DNA from: Bacillota bacterium
GTDB lineage: Bacteria > Bacillota > Clostridia > Lachnospirales > Lachnospiraceae
DNA: 46,306 nt
Assembly: GCA_030526045.1 (NCBI GenBank)
Contig: JAUNDN010000008.1
Location: forward strand, 18,649-64,954
Direction of reading: 5' to 3'
Shown piece by piece: positions 23,992 through 32,119 of this stretch. Positions within the stretch are counted from its first letter, which is position 1; the number at the start of each line of letters is the position of its first letter. The notes under the pieces were generated by a model that did not search any database, had not been told where the DNA came from, and saw nothing but the letters and a program-made list of their open reading frames with translations. A program made the translations under genes and the position numbers.

Positions 23992-25581
23992 ATGGAAATC
24001 AAACTTATTATGAAGTCAGCGAGAAGTGCAGTTATTGAGATCGCTGATGGGGGGATATATTATACAAAAGAAAAGTATCAAATCTTTGTGAATCATGTTT
24101 TTTGGAAGGAGACGGAAAACGTCATCACTTCATTGTATGGTTTGACGCCTGAAACTGTTTATGAAGTAGTGGTAAAAGGGAACAGCGGGGAAGAAAGACT
24201 TTGCTTTACCACTGATTACGAATTTGTCACTCTGAATGTAAAGGAATTCGGCGCTAAGGGAGACGGAATTCAGGATGACACAAAGTTTATTCAGGCGGCA
24301 ATTCTGTCCTGCCCGGAAGAGAGCAGGGTGCTGATTCCTAAAGGCACCTACCTGATTACAAGCCTTTTTTTAAAAAGCAATATAAGAATTGAGATTGAAA
24401 AGGATGCCATTCTTCTTGCAAGTACAAAACGCTATGATTACCCTAAATTTCCGGCCCTGATCGAAAGCTATGATGAAAAGAAAGAGTATTGTCTCGGTAC
24501 ATGGGAGGGGAATCCGCTTCCCATGTTTGCAGGCATCATAACCGGAATTCACGTTCAGAATGTAATGATTTACGGAGAAGGTGTAATCAACGGCAATGCT
24601 TCTAAGGAGAACTGGTGGAAGGAGCCCAAGGTAATGAAAGGGGCTTTCAGACCCCGCATGTTTTTTATCAATCATTGCGAAAAGATTGCAATTCAGGGAA
24701 TACGGTTTTGCAACAGCCCTTCCTGGACACTGCACCCTTATTTCAGTAATGATCTGAAATTCTATAATCTTACCATAGAAAATCCCAGTGATTCACCAAA
24801 CACAGATGGACTGGATCCGGAATCCTGCAAAGGAATTGAAATTGCCGGAATTCGTTTCTCCTTGGGAGATGACTGCATTGCAGTAAAATCCGGCAAAATC
24901 TATATGGGCAAGAAGTATAAAACACCTTCTGAAGACATTCGTATCAGGCAATGTCTGATGGAAAACGGACATGGAGCTGTGACCATAGGAAGTGAAATGG
25001 CCGGTGGCGTTAAGAATCTTGTCGTTGAGGAATGCCTATTCTCCCATACGGACAGGGGACTTCGTATAAAGACAAGACGAGGCAGAGGCGAGGATGCTGT
25101 GCTTGATAAGATTACATTCAGAAAAATCAAGATGGATCATGTGATGACACCGTTTGTGGTCAACAGTTTCTACTTCTGTGATCCGGATGGAAAAACGGAA
25201 TATGTACAGAGCCGTGAATGGATGCCTGTGGATGAGCGGACTCCTTACATAAAGCGTCTTTCCTTTGAGAATATTGATGCAAGGAATTGCCATGTCGCAG
25301 CTGCTTACTTTGACGGTTTGCCGGAACAGAAGATTGAAGAGATCATGATGCGGAATATTTCTGTAACTTATGCCGAAAATCCAAAGTGTGATGTACCTGC
25401 GATGTCCTCCGGTGTGGAGACGTGCAGTCTTAAGGGAATTTATGCAAATAATGTGAAGCATTTGATCTTGGAAAATGTTTCTATCGTTGGTCAAAAAGGC
25501 GACGCCATAGCAGTAAGCGGAGTAGACAAGCTTACAGAAAGAAAAATAACAGATTGCGCCGCCAGGCGTCAGAAAGGATAA
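23992..25581 (+). CDS. Polygalacturonase family enzyme (GH28), intracellular exo-type
   Basis: It hydrolyses alpha-1,4 galacturonan or rhamnogalacturonan linkages. The ATG at 23992 follows AGAGG at 7 bases and is preferred over one 15 bases earlier; the protein has 529 residues. Residues 1-80 form a beta-rich fibronectin-like module. The parallel beta-helix holds all four GH28 active-site motifs: NTDGLD (N270-D272), GDDC (D293, D294), NGHG (H327) and RIK (R358-K360). The N-terminal module and length resemble exo-poly-galacturonosidases. There is no signal peptide, so it releases galacturonate from imported oligomers for UxaC. It is 4 bp before the isomerase-like gene. Confidence 0.92.
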   Translation: MEIKLIMKSARSAVIEIADGGIYYTKEKYQIFVNHVFWKETENVITSLYGLTPETVYEVVVKGNSGEERLCFTTDYEFVTLNVKEFGAKGDGIQDDTKFIQAAILSCPEESRVLIPKGTYLITSLFLKSNIRIEIEKDAILLASTKRYDYPKFPALIESYDEKKEYCLGTWEGNPLPMFAGIITGIHVQNVMIYGEGVINGNASKENWWKEPKVMKGAFRPRMFFINHCEKIAIQGIRFCNSPSWTLHPYFSNDLKFYNLTIENPSDSPNTDGLDPESCKGIEIAGIRFSLGDDCIAVKSGKIYMGKKYKTPSEDIRIRQCLMENGHGAVTIGSEMAGGVKNLVVEECLFSHTDRGLRIKTRRGRGEDAVLDKITFRKIKMDHVMTPFVVNSFYFCDPDGKTEYVQSREWMPVDERTPYIKRLSFENIDARNCHVAAAYFDGLPEQKIEEIMMRNISVTYAENPKCDVPAMSSGVETCSLKGIYANNVKHLILENVSIVGQKGDAIAVSGVDKLTERKITDCAARRQKG

Positions 25582-25585
25582 CAAC

Positions 25586-26431
25586 ATGCAGATTGGAATA
25601 CGATTACACGATGCTGCAAAGCTGCCAATAGAAGAGCGACTGCGGGAAGTAAGAAAGCAAGGATTTACCTGTGCACATCTGGCATTATCCAAGGTGATGC
25701 CGCCTGAGTTTGCAAGGCCTGAGGCATTAACACCCGGTTATGCCATGTACTTAAGACAGCTTTTTGAAAAGAATGAGCTTGCGATTGCTGTGCTGGGATG
25801 CTACCTGAATCTGGCTACGCCGGACAAAGAGAAGCTGAGAGAAAATGTAGAGAAATATAAGGCTCATATTCGTTTTGCTTCGCATCTAGGATGCGGTGTT
25901 GTGGGAACGGAAACCGGTGCCCCAAACACAGAGTATCAATATGAGCCAGCCTGCCATAGTGAGGAAGCACTGGAGCTGTTCATCGAAAGACTTCGTCCCA
26001 TAGTAGAATACGCTGAGAAAATGGGAGTTATTTTTGCAATAGAGCCGGTATGGAAGCATATTGTATGTAATCCCAAACGTGCAAGAAGGGTATTAGATGC
26101 CATTGATTCTCCAAACCTTCAGATCATTCTGGATCCCGTAAATCTTCTTGACATCAGTAATTACGAGAATCAGATTGAAATCGTGGATGAGGCAATCGAG
26201 CTTCTCGGAAAGGATGTTGCGGTGGTTCATCTGAAGGATTACGTGGTTTCAGACGAGGGGCTTAAATCTGTTGCAGCAGGAACCGGTCAGATGAATTACG
26301 ACAGTATACTGAAATTTATCAGGGAAAAGAAACCTTATATCCATACAACGCTGGAAAATACAGTGCCTGAAAATGCAGTGCAGTCTAAGGATTATATCAT
26401 GGATAGATACAATCAAATATCTGTTATTTAA
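25586..26431 (+). CDS. Sugar phosphate isomerase/epimerase-like TIM barrel protein
   Basis: The 281-residue protein belongs to the xylose-isomerase-like TIM barrel superfamily. Likely metal ligands are E153 (AIEPVWKH), D183 (IILDPVNLL), H215 (VVHLKD) and E257 (TTLENT), the usual Glu-Asp-His-Glu set. It is 4 bp after the GH28 gene and surely in the same operon, so it probably acts on a pectin-derived sugar or uronate as an isomerase or epimerase; the substrate cannot be named. Its stop codon overlaps the stop codon of the opposite-strand methylesterase. Confidence 0.8.
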   Translation: MQIGIRLHDAAKLPIEERLREVRKQGFTCAHLALSKVMPPEFARPEALTPGYAMYLRQLFEKNELAIAVLGCYLNLATPDKEKLRENVEKYKAHIRFASHLGCGVVGTETGAPNTEYQYEPACHSEEALELFIERLRPIVEYAEKMGVIFAIEPVWKHIVCNPKRARRVLDAIDSPNLQIILDPVNLLDISNYENQIEIVDEAIELLGKDVAVVHLKDYVVSDEGLKSVAAGTGQMNYDSILKFIREKKPYIHTTLENTVPENAVQSKDYIMDRYNQISVI

Positions 26432-27438
26432 GGGCACCAGCCGTCAACGCCGCTTAAAACCTTCTCTTTGGTATAAAGGGCTGCTTCCTTAGCTGTTAAC
26501 TGATGTACATAAGGGGCACGGCAAGACGGAATTTTTGCCGCTCCGGGGCCATCACTTTGGTATTCCGCGTAGAAGCAGTTTTCACGTGCGTTCGGCTTGT
26601 TCCAGTCATGGAAGCCTTCCGGTTTGATGTGAGGGCCAAGATAGCAGGATAAAAGCACGGTCTTAGCATAATCACGCCATGGCCTTCCAAGATAGACACT
26701 TTTTTCCGGTACTGTGCCCGTAAAACGGCAGTTGTGAAATACATAGCCGTATGGATAACCCTCAGGGGTGGACGCAGCGGTGGCGTAACCGTAGACAGCA
26801 GGATTCCCCTCATTGTCCGGCACAAGCGCTTCGGAGGCTACAGAAGCAATTTCACAGCGCTCAAAATAGGCTGTGGCACTTCCGAAAATGAAGTCAATAT
26901 CTCCACAGATATAGCAGTCTTCATAGTATTGACGTCCAACGATACGTTCAGCAAACTCTTTGGGCCCGGTAAAGCCTCCGGGAGATAAAGGGGTAGGTGG
27001 CAGTGGCCCGGTAAAAAGCGTATCCTGATAGCTTTCCAACCTGCAGTTTTTGATCAGGATTCTGTCACCATCTGCATAGAGTGCAATCGCCTGTCCTGCC
27101 TTGGAACGGGGAGAGGAGGCGTTACGAACGGTAAGGTTTGTCAGAGTGATATCGTGACTGTCAAGAAACATGGTATAGGAACGGAAGGTGCCGCGCTTGG
27201 AACCGTCCGTCATAAATTGTTTTGCACAGTCATCATAGGTGATAATTGTTGCTTCGGCATTTTCACCGATCAGAGTGACAAAAGGTCTTTGGATGGTTAC
27301 CTTTTCGTGGTAAGTTCCTGCTCCAAGAAAAACGGTGACCGGTTCGCATGTATCGGCGGGAATGGAAGCAAGCGCTTCGGCTAAAGAGTCAAAATGTTCT
27401 TTACCGGTATTTGTTTTGGTAACATAGAGATTAATCAT
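26428..27438 (-). CDS. Pectin methylesterase (CE8), cytoplasmic form
   Basis: It removes methyl esters from galacturonate units, releasing methanol. The 336-residue beta-helix has the family motifs: GQAIAL, YQDTL with general acid D139, GDIDFIFG with nucleophile D182, and YLGRPW with the conserved Arg. There is no signal peptide, unlike secreted plant-pathogen enzymes, so it acts on imported oligomers. Its start lies 8 bp inside the end of tmcAL on the same strand, so it is expressed from that gene's unit and probably translationally coupled. It converges on the isomerase gene with a 4-bp overlap and no terminator between them. Confidence 0.92.
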   Translation of the reverse strand: MINLYVTKTNTGKEHFDSLAEALASIPADTCEPVTVFLGAGTYHEKVTIQRPFVTLIGENAEATIITYDDCAKQFMTDGSKRGTFRSYTMFLDSHDITLTNLTVRNASSPRSKAGQAIALYADGDRILIKNCRLESYQDTLFTGPLPPTPLSPGGFTGPKEFAERIVGRQYYEDCYICGDIDFIFGSATAYFERCEIASVASEALVPDNEGNPAVYGYATAASTPEGYPYGYVFHNCRFTGTVPEKSVYLGRPWRDYAKTVLLSCYLGPHIKPEGFHDWNKPNARENCFYAEYQSDGPGAAKIPSCRAPYVHQLTAKEAALYTKEKVLSGVDGWCP

Positions 27439-28729
27439 GGATTGTGTGTCCTTTCATATGAATAGGGGACTGTCTGAATTCGTTCAGTGCGGTCCCTCTT
27501 TTTTTGGCACAGACTGCTGCTTCATAGACGCTGGCACAGAAAAGATCCTGCTTTAAAAAAGTATATCCCTCCTTGGTAAGAAGCGTTTCTGCATCTGCCA
27601 GTTTAGAAAGAAGCGGGATCTGGCTTTTTTGTTTTAGCTTTTTGAGAAGAGCAGAGGCACCTTCACGAAAACCCAGAAGTCTTGCGTATGGAACATAAAG
27701 CGCTCTTTGCGTGAAGGGTGTGAGGTAAGTGTCAGGTGTTTTAATGCCAAGAAGAATGTGCAGTAATACACGACTTAATCGGGTGTAGGTGACATCCTTT
27801 GATTTTAGCTTCTCACAGAAATCGCTAAATCCAATATAAGAAGGGAGATTGCTGCAGATCTTATCAGAAAGATCGGGTGTACAGTCGAGGTACTCAGAAA
27901 AGCCGTTTTCCATTTCCGATAACAGTTTATAGTGAAGAAGCGATGAAAAATCATCCTCTGTTATGGGGGAAGCAGACAGAATTTCCGCCTGAAAAGCTGC
28001 AAAGCATGCGGAAGGCATATGGGCTTTAATGGATTCAAAGTCGATGCCTTCAGAAGCATCGGATTTGTCGCATGAGAAGGATGCACAAGCAGCTCTTCGG
28101 ATCGCACTGGCAGAAGAGAAATCTCCTTCGGGATTCGCAAGAGCAGAATCATGGTAATCGCTTCCGCTACGTTTTACCGTAAAGGGCCTGATCTGACTGT
28201 GAGAAGCAAGAAGCGATTTGCAATATTCAATTCCAAGAATATTATTGGGGGAAGCAAGAAGCTCGGCATTATTTTCATCTAATGAGGTAAGTGCTTTTGC
28301 TCTTGCTTCCGGAAAAGAACACCCTTTTCTCAAAAAGGAGGAAAGCGCAGACTGATAAGCGCTGTCTTCGCTGACAAGCCGGGAAGCAACAGCTGCTAAG
28401 CGGGATAGATCTCCGCATTCGCTTCCGAAGGATAAAAAGTCAACAGTCTGCAGGTTCTCAAGCAGGGTGACCGCCCCCTGTGCAAAGTATTCCGCACTGG
28501 AAACAGCGTATAAAGAGGGCAGTTCAATGACTGCATCCGCTCCTCCCAGCAGTGCCATTTTCGTGCGGACATATTTATTACAGATAGCCGGCGCACCGCG
28601 CTGAACGAAGTTTCCGCTCATAATTACCAGAACATAATCGGCACCGGTAATCCTGCGAGTCTCGGAAATCTGATAGGAATGTCCCTGATGAAAAGGATTA
28701 TATTCAGCAATAATAGCAGCAACTTTCAT
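27431..28729 (-). CDS. tmcAL: tRNA(Met) cytidine acetate ligase TmcAL (YlbM family)
   Basis: It forms N4-acetylcytidine at the wobble position of elongator tRNA(Met) using acetate and ATP. The 432-residue protein has the nucleotidyltransferase HxGH motif (H14-Q-G-H17 in AEYNPFHQGH) and the conserved MSGNFVQRGAPAICNKYVRT stretch. I chose the ATG 14 codons into the longest frame because AGAGGA precedes it by 9 bases and the family begins MKVAAIIAEYNPFH. It is divergent from pta, a common arrangement in clostridia with yceD-rpmF nearby. Unusually, its 3' end overlaps the pectin methylesterase gene. Confidence 0.92.
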   Translation of the reverse strand: MKVAAIIAEYNPFHQGHSYQISETRRITGADYVLVIMSGNFVQRGAPAICNKYVRTKMALLGGADAVIELPSLYAVSSAEYFAQGAVTLLENLQTVDFLSFGSECGDLSRLAAVASRLVSEDSAYQSALSSFLRKGCSFPEARAKALTSLDENNAELLASPNNILGIEYCKSLLASHSQIRPFTVKRSGSDYHDSALANPEGDFSSASAIRRAACASFSCDKSDASEGIDFESIKAHMPSACFAAFQAEILSASPITEDDFSSLLHYKLLSEMENGFSEYLDCTPDLSDKICSNLPSYIGFSDFCEKLKSKDVTYTRLSRVLLHILLGIKTPDTYLTPFTQRALYVPYARLLGFREGASALLKKLKQKSQIPLLSKLADAETLLTKEGYTFLKQDLFCASVYEAAVCAKKRGTALNEFRQSPIHMKGHTIHD

Positions 28730-28761
28730 AAGATAATATCCTCTGAGCTTTATTTTAATCA

Positions 28762-28790
28762 AATGTACCATAAAATAGTCAGAGAATCAA
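28762..28790 (-). promoter_or_regulatory. Promoter of the tmcAL-methylesterase unit
   Basis: Read on the minus strand: TTGATT (28785-28790), 17-bp spacer, TACATT (28762-28767), about 33 bases before the tmcAL ATG. Confidence 0.5.
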
Positions 28791-28832
28791 ATTTTTGTAC
28801 TGAAAATAGCACAATTTTTTTAAACTCAATAC

Positions 28833-28861
28833 TTGCCTGAAATACGGGATTGAGATATAAT
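28833..28861 (+). promoter_or_regulatory. Promoter of pta-ackA
   Basis: TTGCCT (28833-28838), 17-bp spacer, perfect TATAAT (28856-28861). Predicted start point near 28868, 15 bp before the operator. Confidence 0.7.
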
Positions 28862-28882
28862 TTTTATAGTATTTGTATACAA

Positions 28883-28896
28883 TGTAAGCACTTACA
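28883..28896. promoter_or_regulatory. LacI/CcpA-type operator, copy 5 (pta leader)
   Basis: TGTAAGCACTTACA, the same 14 bases as at the uxaB start point. It covers about +16 to +29 of the predicted pta transcript and ends 27 bases before the ATG, a roadblock-type repression position. It also lies within the divergent tmcAL-pta spacer. Confidence 0.7.
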
Positions 28897-28923
28897 TATT
28901 GGGGACTGAAAGGAGAAGGAATT

Positions 28924-29925
28924 ATGTCATATATTGACGTGATTAAGGACAAGGCAAGAATGGACAGAAAAACAATAGTTCTGCCCGAAACAACTGACAA
29001 AAGGACGTTGATTGCAGCTTCCAATATTATAAAGGAAGGGATCGCAGACATCATTATGATCGGTAATGAAGAAAAGATTATGGATGGTGCTGCCTGGCTG
29101 GAAATTGAACTTGACGGCGTGAAGATTATTAATCCGGAAACCTGTGATAAACTGGATGAGTATGTAAATTTGTTCTATGAAACAAGAAAGAATAAAGGAA
29201 TGACTCCTGAAAAAGCAAGAGAAATTCTTTTGACAGATAATTTGACCTTTGGCGTTATCATGGTTAAGGCTAATGATGCAGACGGTATGGTGGCAGGTGC
29301 CTGTCATGCAACGGCTGATACCCTTCGCCCTGCACTTCAGATTTTAAAGACTGCACCGGGTGTCAAGCTGGTATCAGGCTTTTTCCTTATGTGTGTACCA
29401 GATTGTCCTTACGGAGAAAACGGAACCTTCCTTTTCGCGGATTGCGGACTAAATCAGGATCCTACGGCGGAAGAGCTTGCTGCAATTGCGGACTCCTCTG
29501 CAAAGAGCTTTAAGAGTCTGGTAGGCGCCAAGCCGATCATTGCAATGCTTTCCCATTCTACCAAGGGAAGCGCAAAGCATCCGCTGGTAGACAAGGTAGT
29601 AGAAGCAACAAGAATTGCTCATGAGCAGTATCCGCACCTGACACTTGATGGTGAACTTCAAACGGATGCAGCATTGGTGCCCCAGGTTGCCAAATCTAAG
29701 GCACCGGGAAGCGAAGTGGCCGGAAAGGCAAATGTGCTGATCTTCCCCAATCTGGATTGCGGAAATATCGGGTACAAGCTGGTACAGAGACTTGGTAATG
29801 CCGAGGCTTACGGCCCTATGCTTCAGGGAATTGCAAAGCCGGTTAACGACCTGTCAAGAGGCTGCTCCTGGGAAGATATTGTGGGAGTTGTAGCACTGAC
29901 TGCAGTACAGGCACAGCTGGTTTAG
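28924..29925 (+). CDS. pta: Phosphate acetyltransferase
   Basis: It interconverts acetyl-CoA and acetyl phosphate, the first step of acetate and ATP production in fermentation. The 333-residue length is that of the short clostridial/bacillary form. Typical segments include KTIVLPETTDKRTL at the N-terminus, VAGACHATADTLRPALQI, and the C-terminal NVLIFPNLDCGNIGYKLVQR. It follows AAAGGAGAAGG and is 27 bp before ackA in one operon. An operator in its leader links it to the galacturonate genes. Confidence 0.96.
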   Translation: MSYIDVIKDKARMDRKTIVLPETTDKRTLIAASNIIKEGIADIIMIGNEEKIMDGAAWLEIELDGVKIINPETCDKLDEYVNLFYETRKNKGMTPEKAREILLTDNLTFGVIMVKANDADGMVAGACHATADTLRPALQILKTAPGVKLVSGFFLMCVPDCPYGENGTFLFADCGLNQDPTAEELAAIADSSAKSFKSLVGAKPIIAMLSHSTKGSAKHPLVDKVVEATRIAHEQYPHLTLDGELQTDAALVPQVAKSKAPGSEVAGKANVLIFPNLDCGNIGYKLVQRLGNAEAYGPMLQGIAKPVNDLSRGCSWEDIVGVVALTAVQAQLV

Positions 29926-29952
29926 TGAGGATAAGAAAGGCAGGAAAAGAGA

Positions 29953-31149
29953 ATGAATATTTTGGTAATTAACTGTGGCAGTTCCTCTTTGAAATTCCAG
30001 CTGATTGATGCACAGACGGAGAAACTGATCGCCAAGGGACTTTGTGAAAGAATTGGAATTGACGGGAGTCAGATGACCTATACGCCGGACGGCGGAGATA
30101 AAATAAAGACAGTTGCTCCGATGGCAGATCATACAGCAGCAATTAAACTTGTGCTTGATGCTTTGACTGATGAAAAGACAGGTGTGGTTAAGAGCCTTGA
30201 TGAAATTGGTGCTGTAGGACATAGGATCGTTCACGGAGGTGAAAACTTTGCATCATCAACCTTGATCACAGAGGAAGTCATGAAAGCAATCGAGGAGTGC
30301 AATGATCTGGCACCTTTACATAATCCGGCAAATCTGATCGGGATTCGTGCCTGCCGGGAGTTGATGACCGGGACGCCTATGGTAGCGGTTTTTGATACGG
30401 CATTTCACCAGACAATGCCGGAGGAGGCATATCTTTATGGAATTCCTTATCATTACTATGAGGATTATAAGGTCAGAAGATATGGTTTCCACGGTACCAG
30501 TCATTCCTATGTATCCCATCAGGCCGCTAAAGTGCTTGGACGGGCCTATGAGGATCTGAAAATCATCGTATGTCATCTTGGAAACGGGGCAAGCGTTTCC
30601 GCAGTAAAAAACGGGAAGTGTGTAGATACCTCTATGGGACTTACACCACTTGAGGGGCTGATCATGGGAACAAGATCCGGTGATCTGGACCCTGCAATCA
30701 TAGAATTCCTTTGCAATAAGGAAGGAAAAGATGTCCATGAAATGCTGAATGTACTGAACAAGGAATCCGGAGTACTTGGTTTATCTGGCGGCTTTTCCTC
30801 TGATTTCAGAGATTTGGAGGAGGCTTTCGACGATGGGAAAGAAAATGCGATCAGAACCATGAAGGCATTTTCCTATCGTGTAGCGAAATACATTGGTGCC
30901 TATACAGCGGCAATGAACGGTGTTGATGCAATCTGCTTTACTGCCGGACTTGGCGAAAACAGTTCGTTCGTCAGAAATATGATCTGTTCCTATCTGGGAT
31001 ATCTGGGGATCGTACTTAATCAGGAGGCAAACAGTAAACGCGGAGAGGATATGATAATTTCGACAGAGGATAGCAGGACAAAGGTTTTGGTGATCCCAAC
31101 CAATGAAGAACTTGCAATCGCACGAGAGACCTACGCACTCGTAAAATAA
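29953..31149 (+). CDS. ackA: Acetate kinase
   Basis: It converts acetyl phosphate and ADP to acetate and ATP. The 398-residue length is standard. Diagnostic segments are MNILVINCGSSSLKFQL at the N-terminus, VGHRIVHGGE, VFDTAFHQTMPEEAY, RRYGFHGTSHSYV and HLGNGASV. It is the second gene of the pta-ackA operon. No terminator is seen after it, but a strong new promoter for yceD starts 34 bases later. Confidence 0.97.
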   Translation: MNILVINCGSSSLKFQLIDAQTEKLIAKGLCERIGIDGSQMTYTPDGGDKIKTVAPMADHTAAIKLVLDALTDEKTGVVKSLDEIGAVGHRIVHGGENFASSTLITEEVMKAIEECNDLAPLHNPANLIGIRACRELMTGTPMVAVFDTAFHQTMPEEAYLYGIPYHYYEDYKVRRYGFHGTSHSYVSHQAAKVLGRAYEDLKIIVCHLGNGASVSAVKNGKCVDTSMGLTPLEGLIMGTRSGDLDPAIIEFLCNKEGKDVHEMLNVLNKESGVLGLSGGFSSDFRDLEEAFDDGKENAIRTMKAFSYRVAKYIGAYTAAMNGVDAICFTAGLGENSSFVRNMICSYLGYLGIVLNQEANSKRGEDMIISTEDSRTKVLVIPTNEELAIARETYALVK

Positions 31150-31182
31150 GTACTTTCATTCACATAAAATTTATTTCAGCTA

Positions 31183-31211
31183 TTGACAAATGTAGAAACC
31201 ATCGTTATACT
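31183..31211 (+). promoter_or_regulatory. Strong sigma-A promoter for yceD-rpmF
   Basis: Perfect TTGACA (31183-31188), 17-bp spacer, TATACT (31206-31211). This is the closest match to consensus in the window. Confidence 0.85.
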
Positions 31212-31281
31212 TGTTTAAGTGTGTGGTGAAGTTATGTTTATGTATGCTTTATCCATACATATGATTCATAGGGAGCTTGAT

Positions 31282-31800
31282 ATGTTACTAAATCTGACTG
31301 ATGTATTTACATCTGAGGGGAAAGACAGAAGAGAAAGCTTAAGCTTTGAGCCGAACATGGTTTCCTACATGGGAAATGCATATAGAATCAAAGAAAAGTC
31401 TCCTGTAAATGTGGTTCTTACCAATATCGGAACAGGTAAGGTGCTGGTGCAGGGGGAGATGAAGCTGGTTCTTTCCATCCCCTGCGACAGATGTCTTACG
31501 GATGTAGACGTACCGCTTCAATTTTCATTTGAAGAAGAGGTGTTTACACCGGAGGAGCAGCCGGATGATCAGGACAGGCAGGAGTTTGTACTTGGCTATG
31601 AGCTTGATATTGAGGCTCTTGTGAACAGTGAAATCTTAGTCAATATGCCGGTTAAGGTATTATGTAAGCCTGATTGCAAGGGTATTTGCAAACAGTGTGG
31701 ACATAACCTGAATGAAGGGGACTGTGGATGCGATACATTCGTACCTGACCCAAGAATGGCGGCTATTAAAGATATCTTTAATGCGAATAAGGAGGTGTAA
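31282..31800 (+). CDS. YceD/DUF177 family protein
   Basis: I chose the ATG at 31282, after AGGGAG, giving 172 residues; longer in-frame starts overlap the leader and have no ribosome binding site. The family is nearly always found just before rpmF, as here (2 bp spacing), and has been linked to ribosomal RNA metabolism or ribosome assembly. Four Cys pairs are visible (C68/C71, C128/C132, C136/C139, C148/C150), suggesting zinc binding, as in CDRC and CKQCGHNL. The biochemical activity is not certain. Confidence 0.88.
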   Translation: MLLNLTDVFTSEGKDRRESLSFEPNMVSYMGNAYRIKEKSPVNVVLTNIGTGKVLVQGEMKLVLSIPCDRCLTDVDVPLQFSFEEEVFTPEEQPDDQDRQEFVLGYELDIEALVNSEILVNMPVKVLCKPDCKGICKQCGHNLNEGDCGCDTFVPDPRMAAIKDIFNANKEV

Positions 31801-31802
31801 CG

Positions 31803-31982
31803 ATGTCTATTTGTCCTAAGAATAAAACTTCAAAAGCCAGAAGAGATAAGAGAAGAGCAAACTGGAAGATGAGCGCTCCTACTTTAGTAAAGTGCAGCAA
31901 ATGTGGCGCACTCATGATGCCTCACAGAGTATGCAAGGCATGTGGTTCTTACAATAAGAAAGAGATCATTGCTCAGGATTAA
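31803..31982 (+). CDS. rpmF: 50S ribosomal protein L32
   Basis: A 59-residue basic protein, beginning MSICPKNKTSKARRDKRR, with a zinc ribbon C31-x-x-C34 and C44-x-x-C47. Length and motif fit the zinc-containing form of L32. It starts 2 bp after yceD with AAGGAGGTG as ribosome binding site and is followed by a terminator. Confidence 0.96.
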   Translation: MSICPKNKTSKARRDKRRANWKMSAPTLVKCSKCGALMMPHRVCKACGSYNKKEIIAQD

Positions 31983-32007
31983 TTATTTGAATTATTGATG
32001 ATGAAAA

Positions 32008-32040
32008 CAGCGCAGGAACAAATTGTTTCTGCGCTGCTTT
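32008..32040 (+). terminator. Intrinsic terminator after rpmF
   Basis: CAGCGCAGGAAC (32008-32019) pairs with GTTTCTGCGCTG (32025-32036), one G-U pair, loop AAATT, followed by CTTTTA. Confidence 0.85.
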
Positions 32041-32045
32041 TATAT

Positions 32046-32075
32046 TTGCGCAATATACATAAATAATGTTATAGT
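32046..32075 (+). promoter_or_regulatory. Probable promoter of the ECF sigma factor gene
   Basis: TTGCGC (32046-32051), 18-bp spacer, TATAGT (32070-32075). No ECF-like TGAAAC element is seen here, so the sigma gene may depend on the housekeeping sigma factor. Confidence 0.5.
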
Positions 32076-32119
32076 AAAAAAGCATTAAAGATACAAAAAA
32101 ATATGAGGAGCATTGTACC

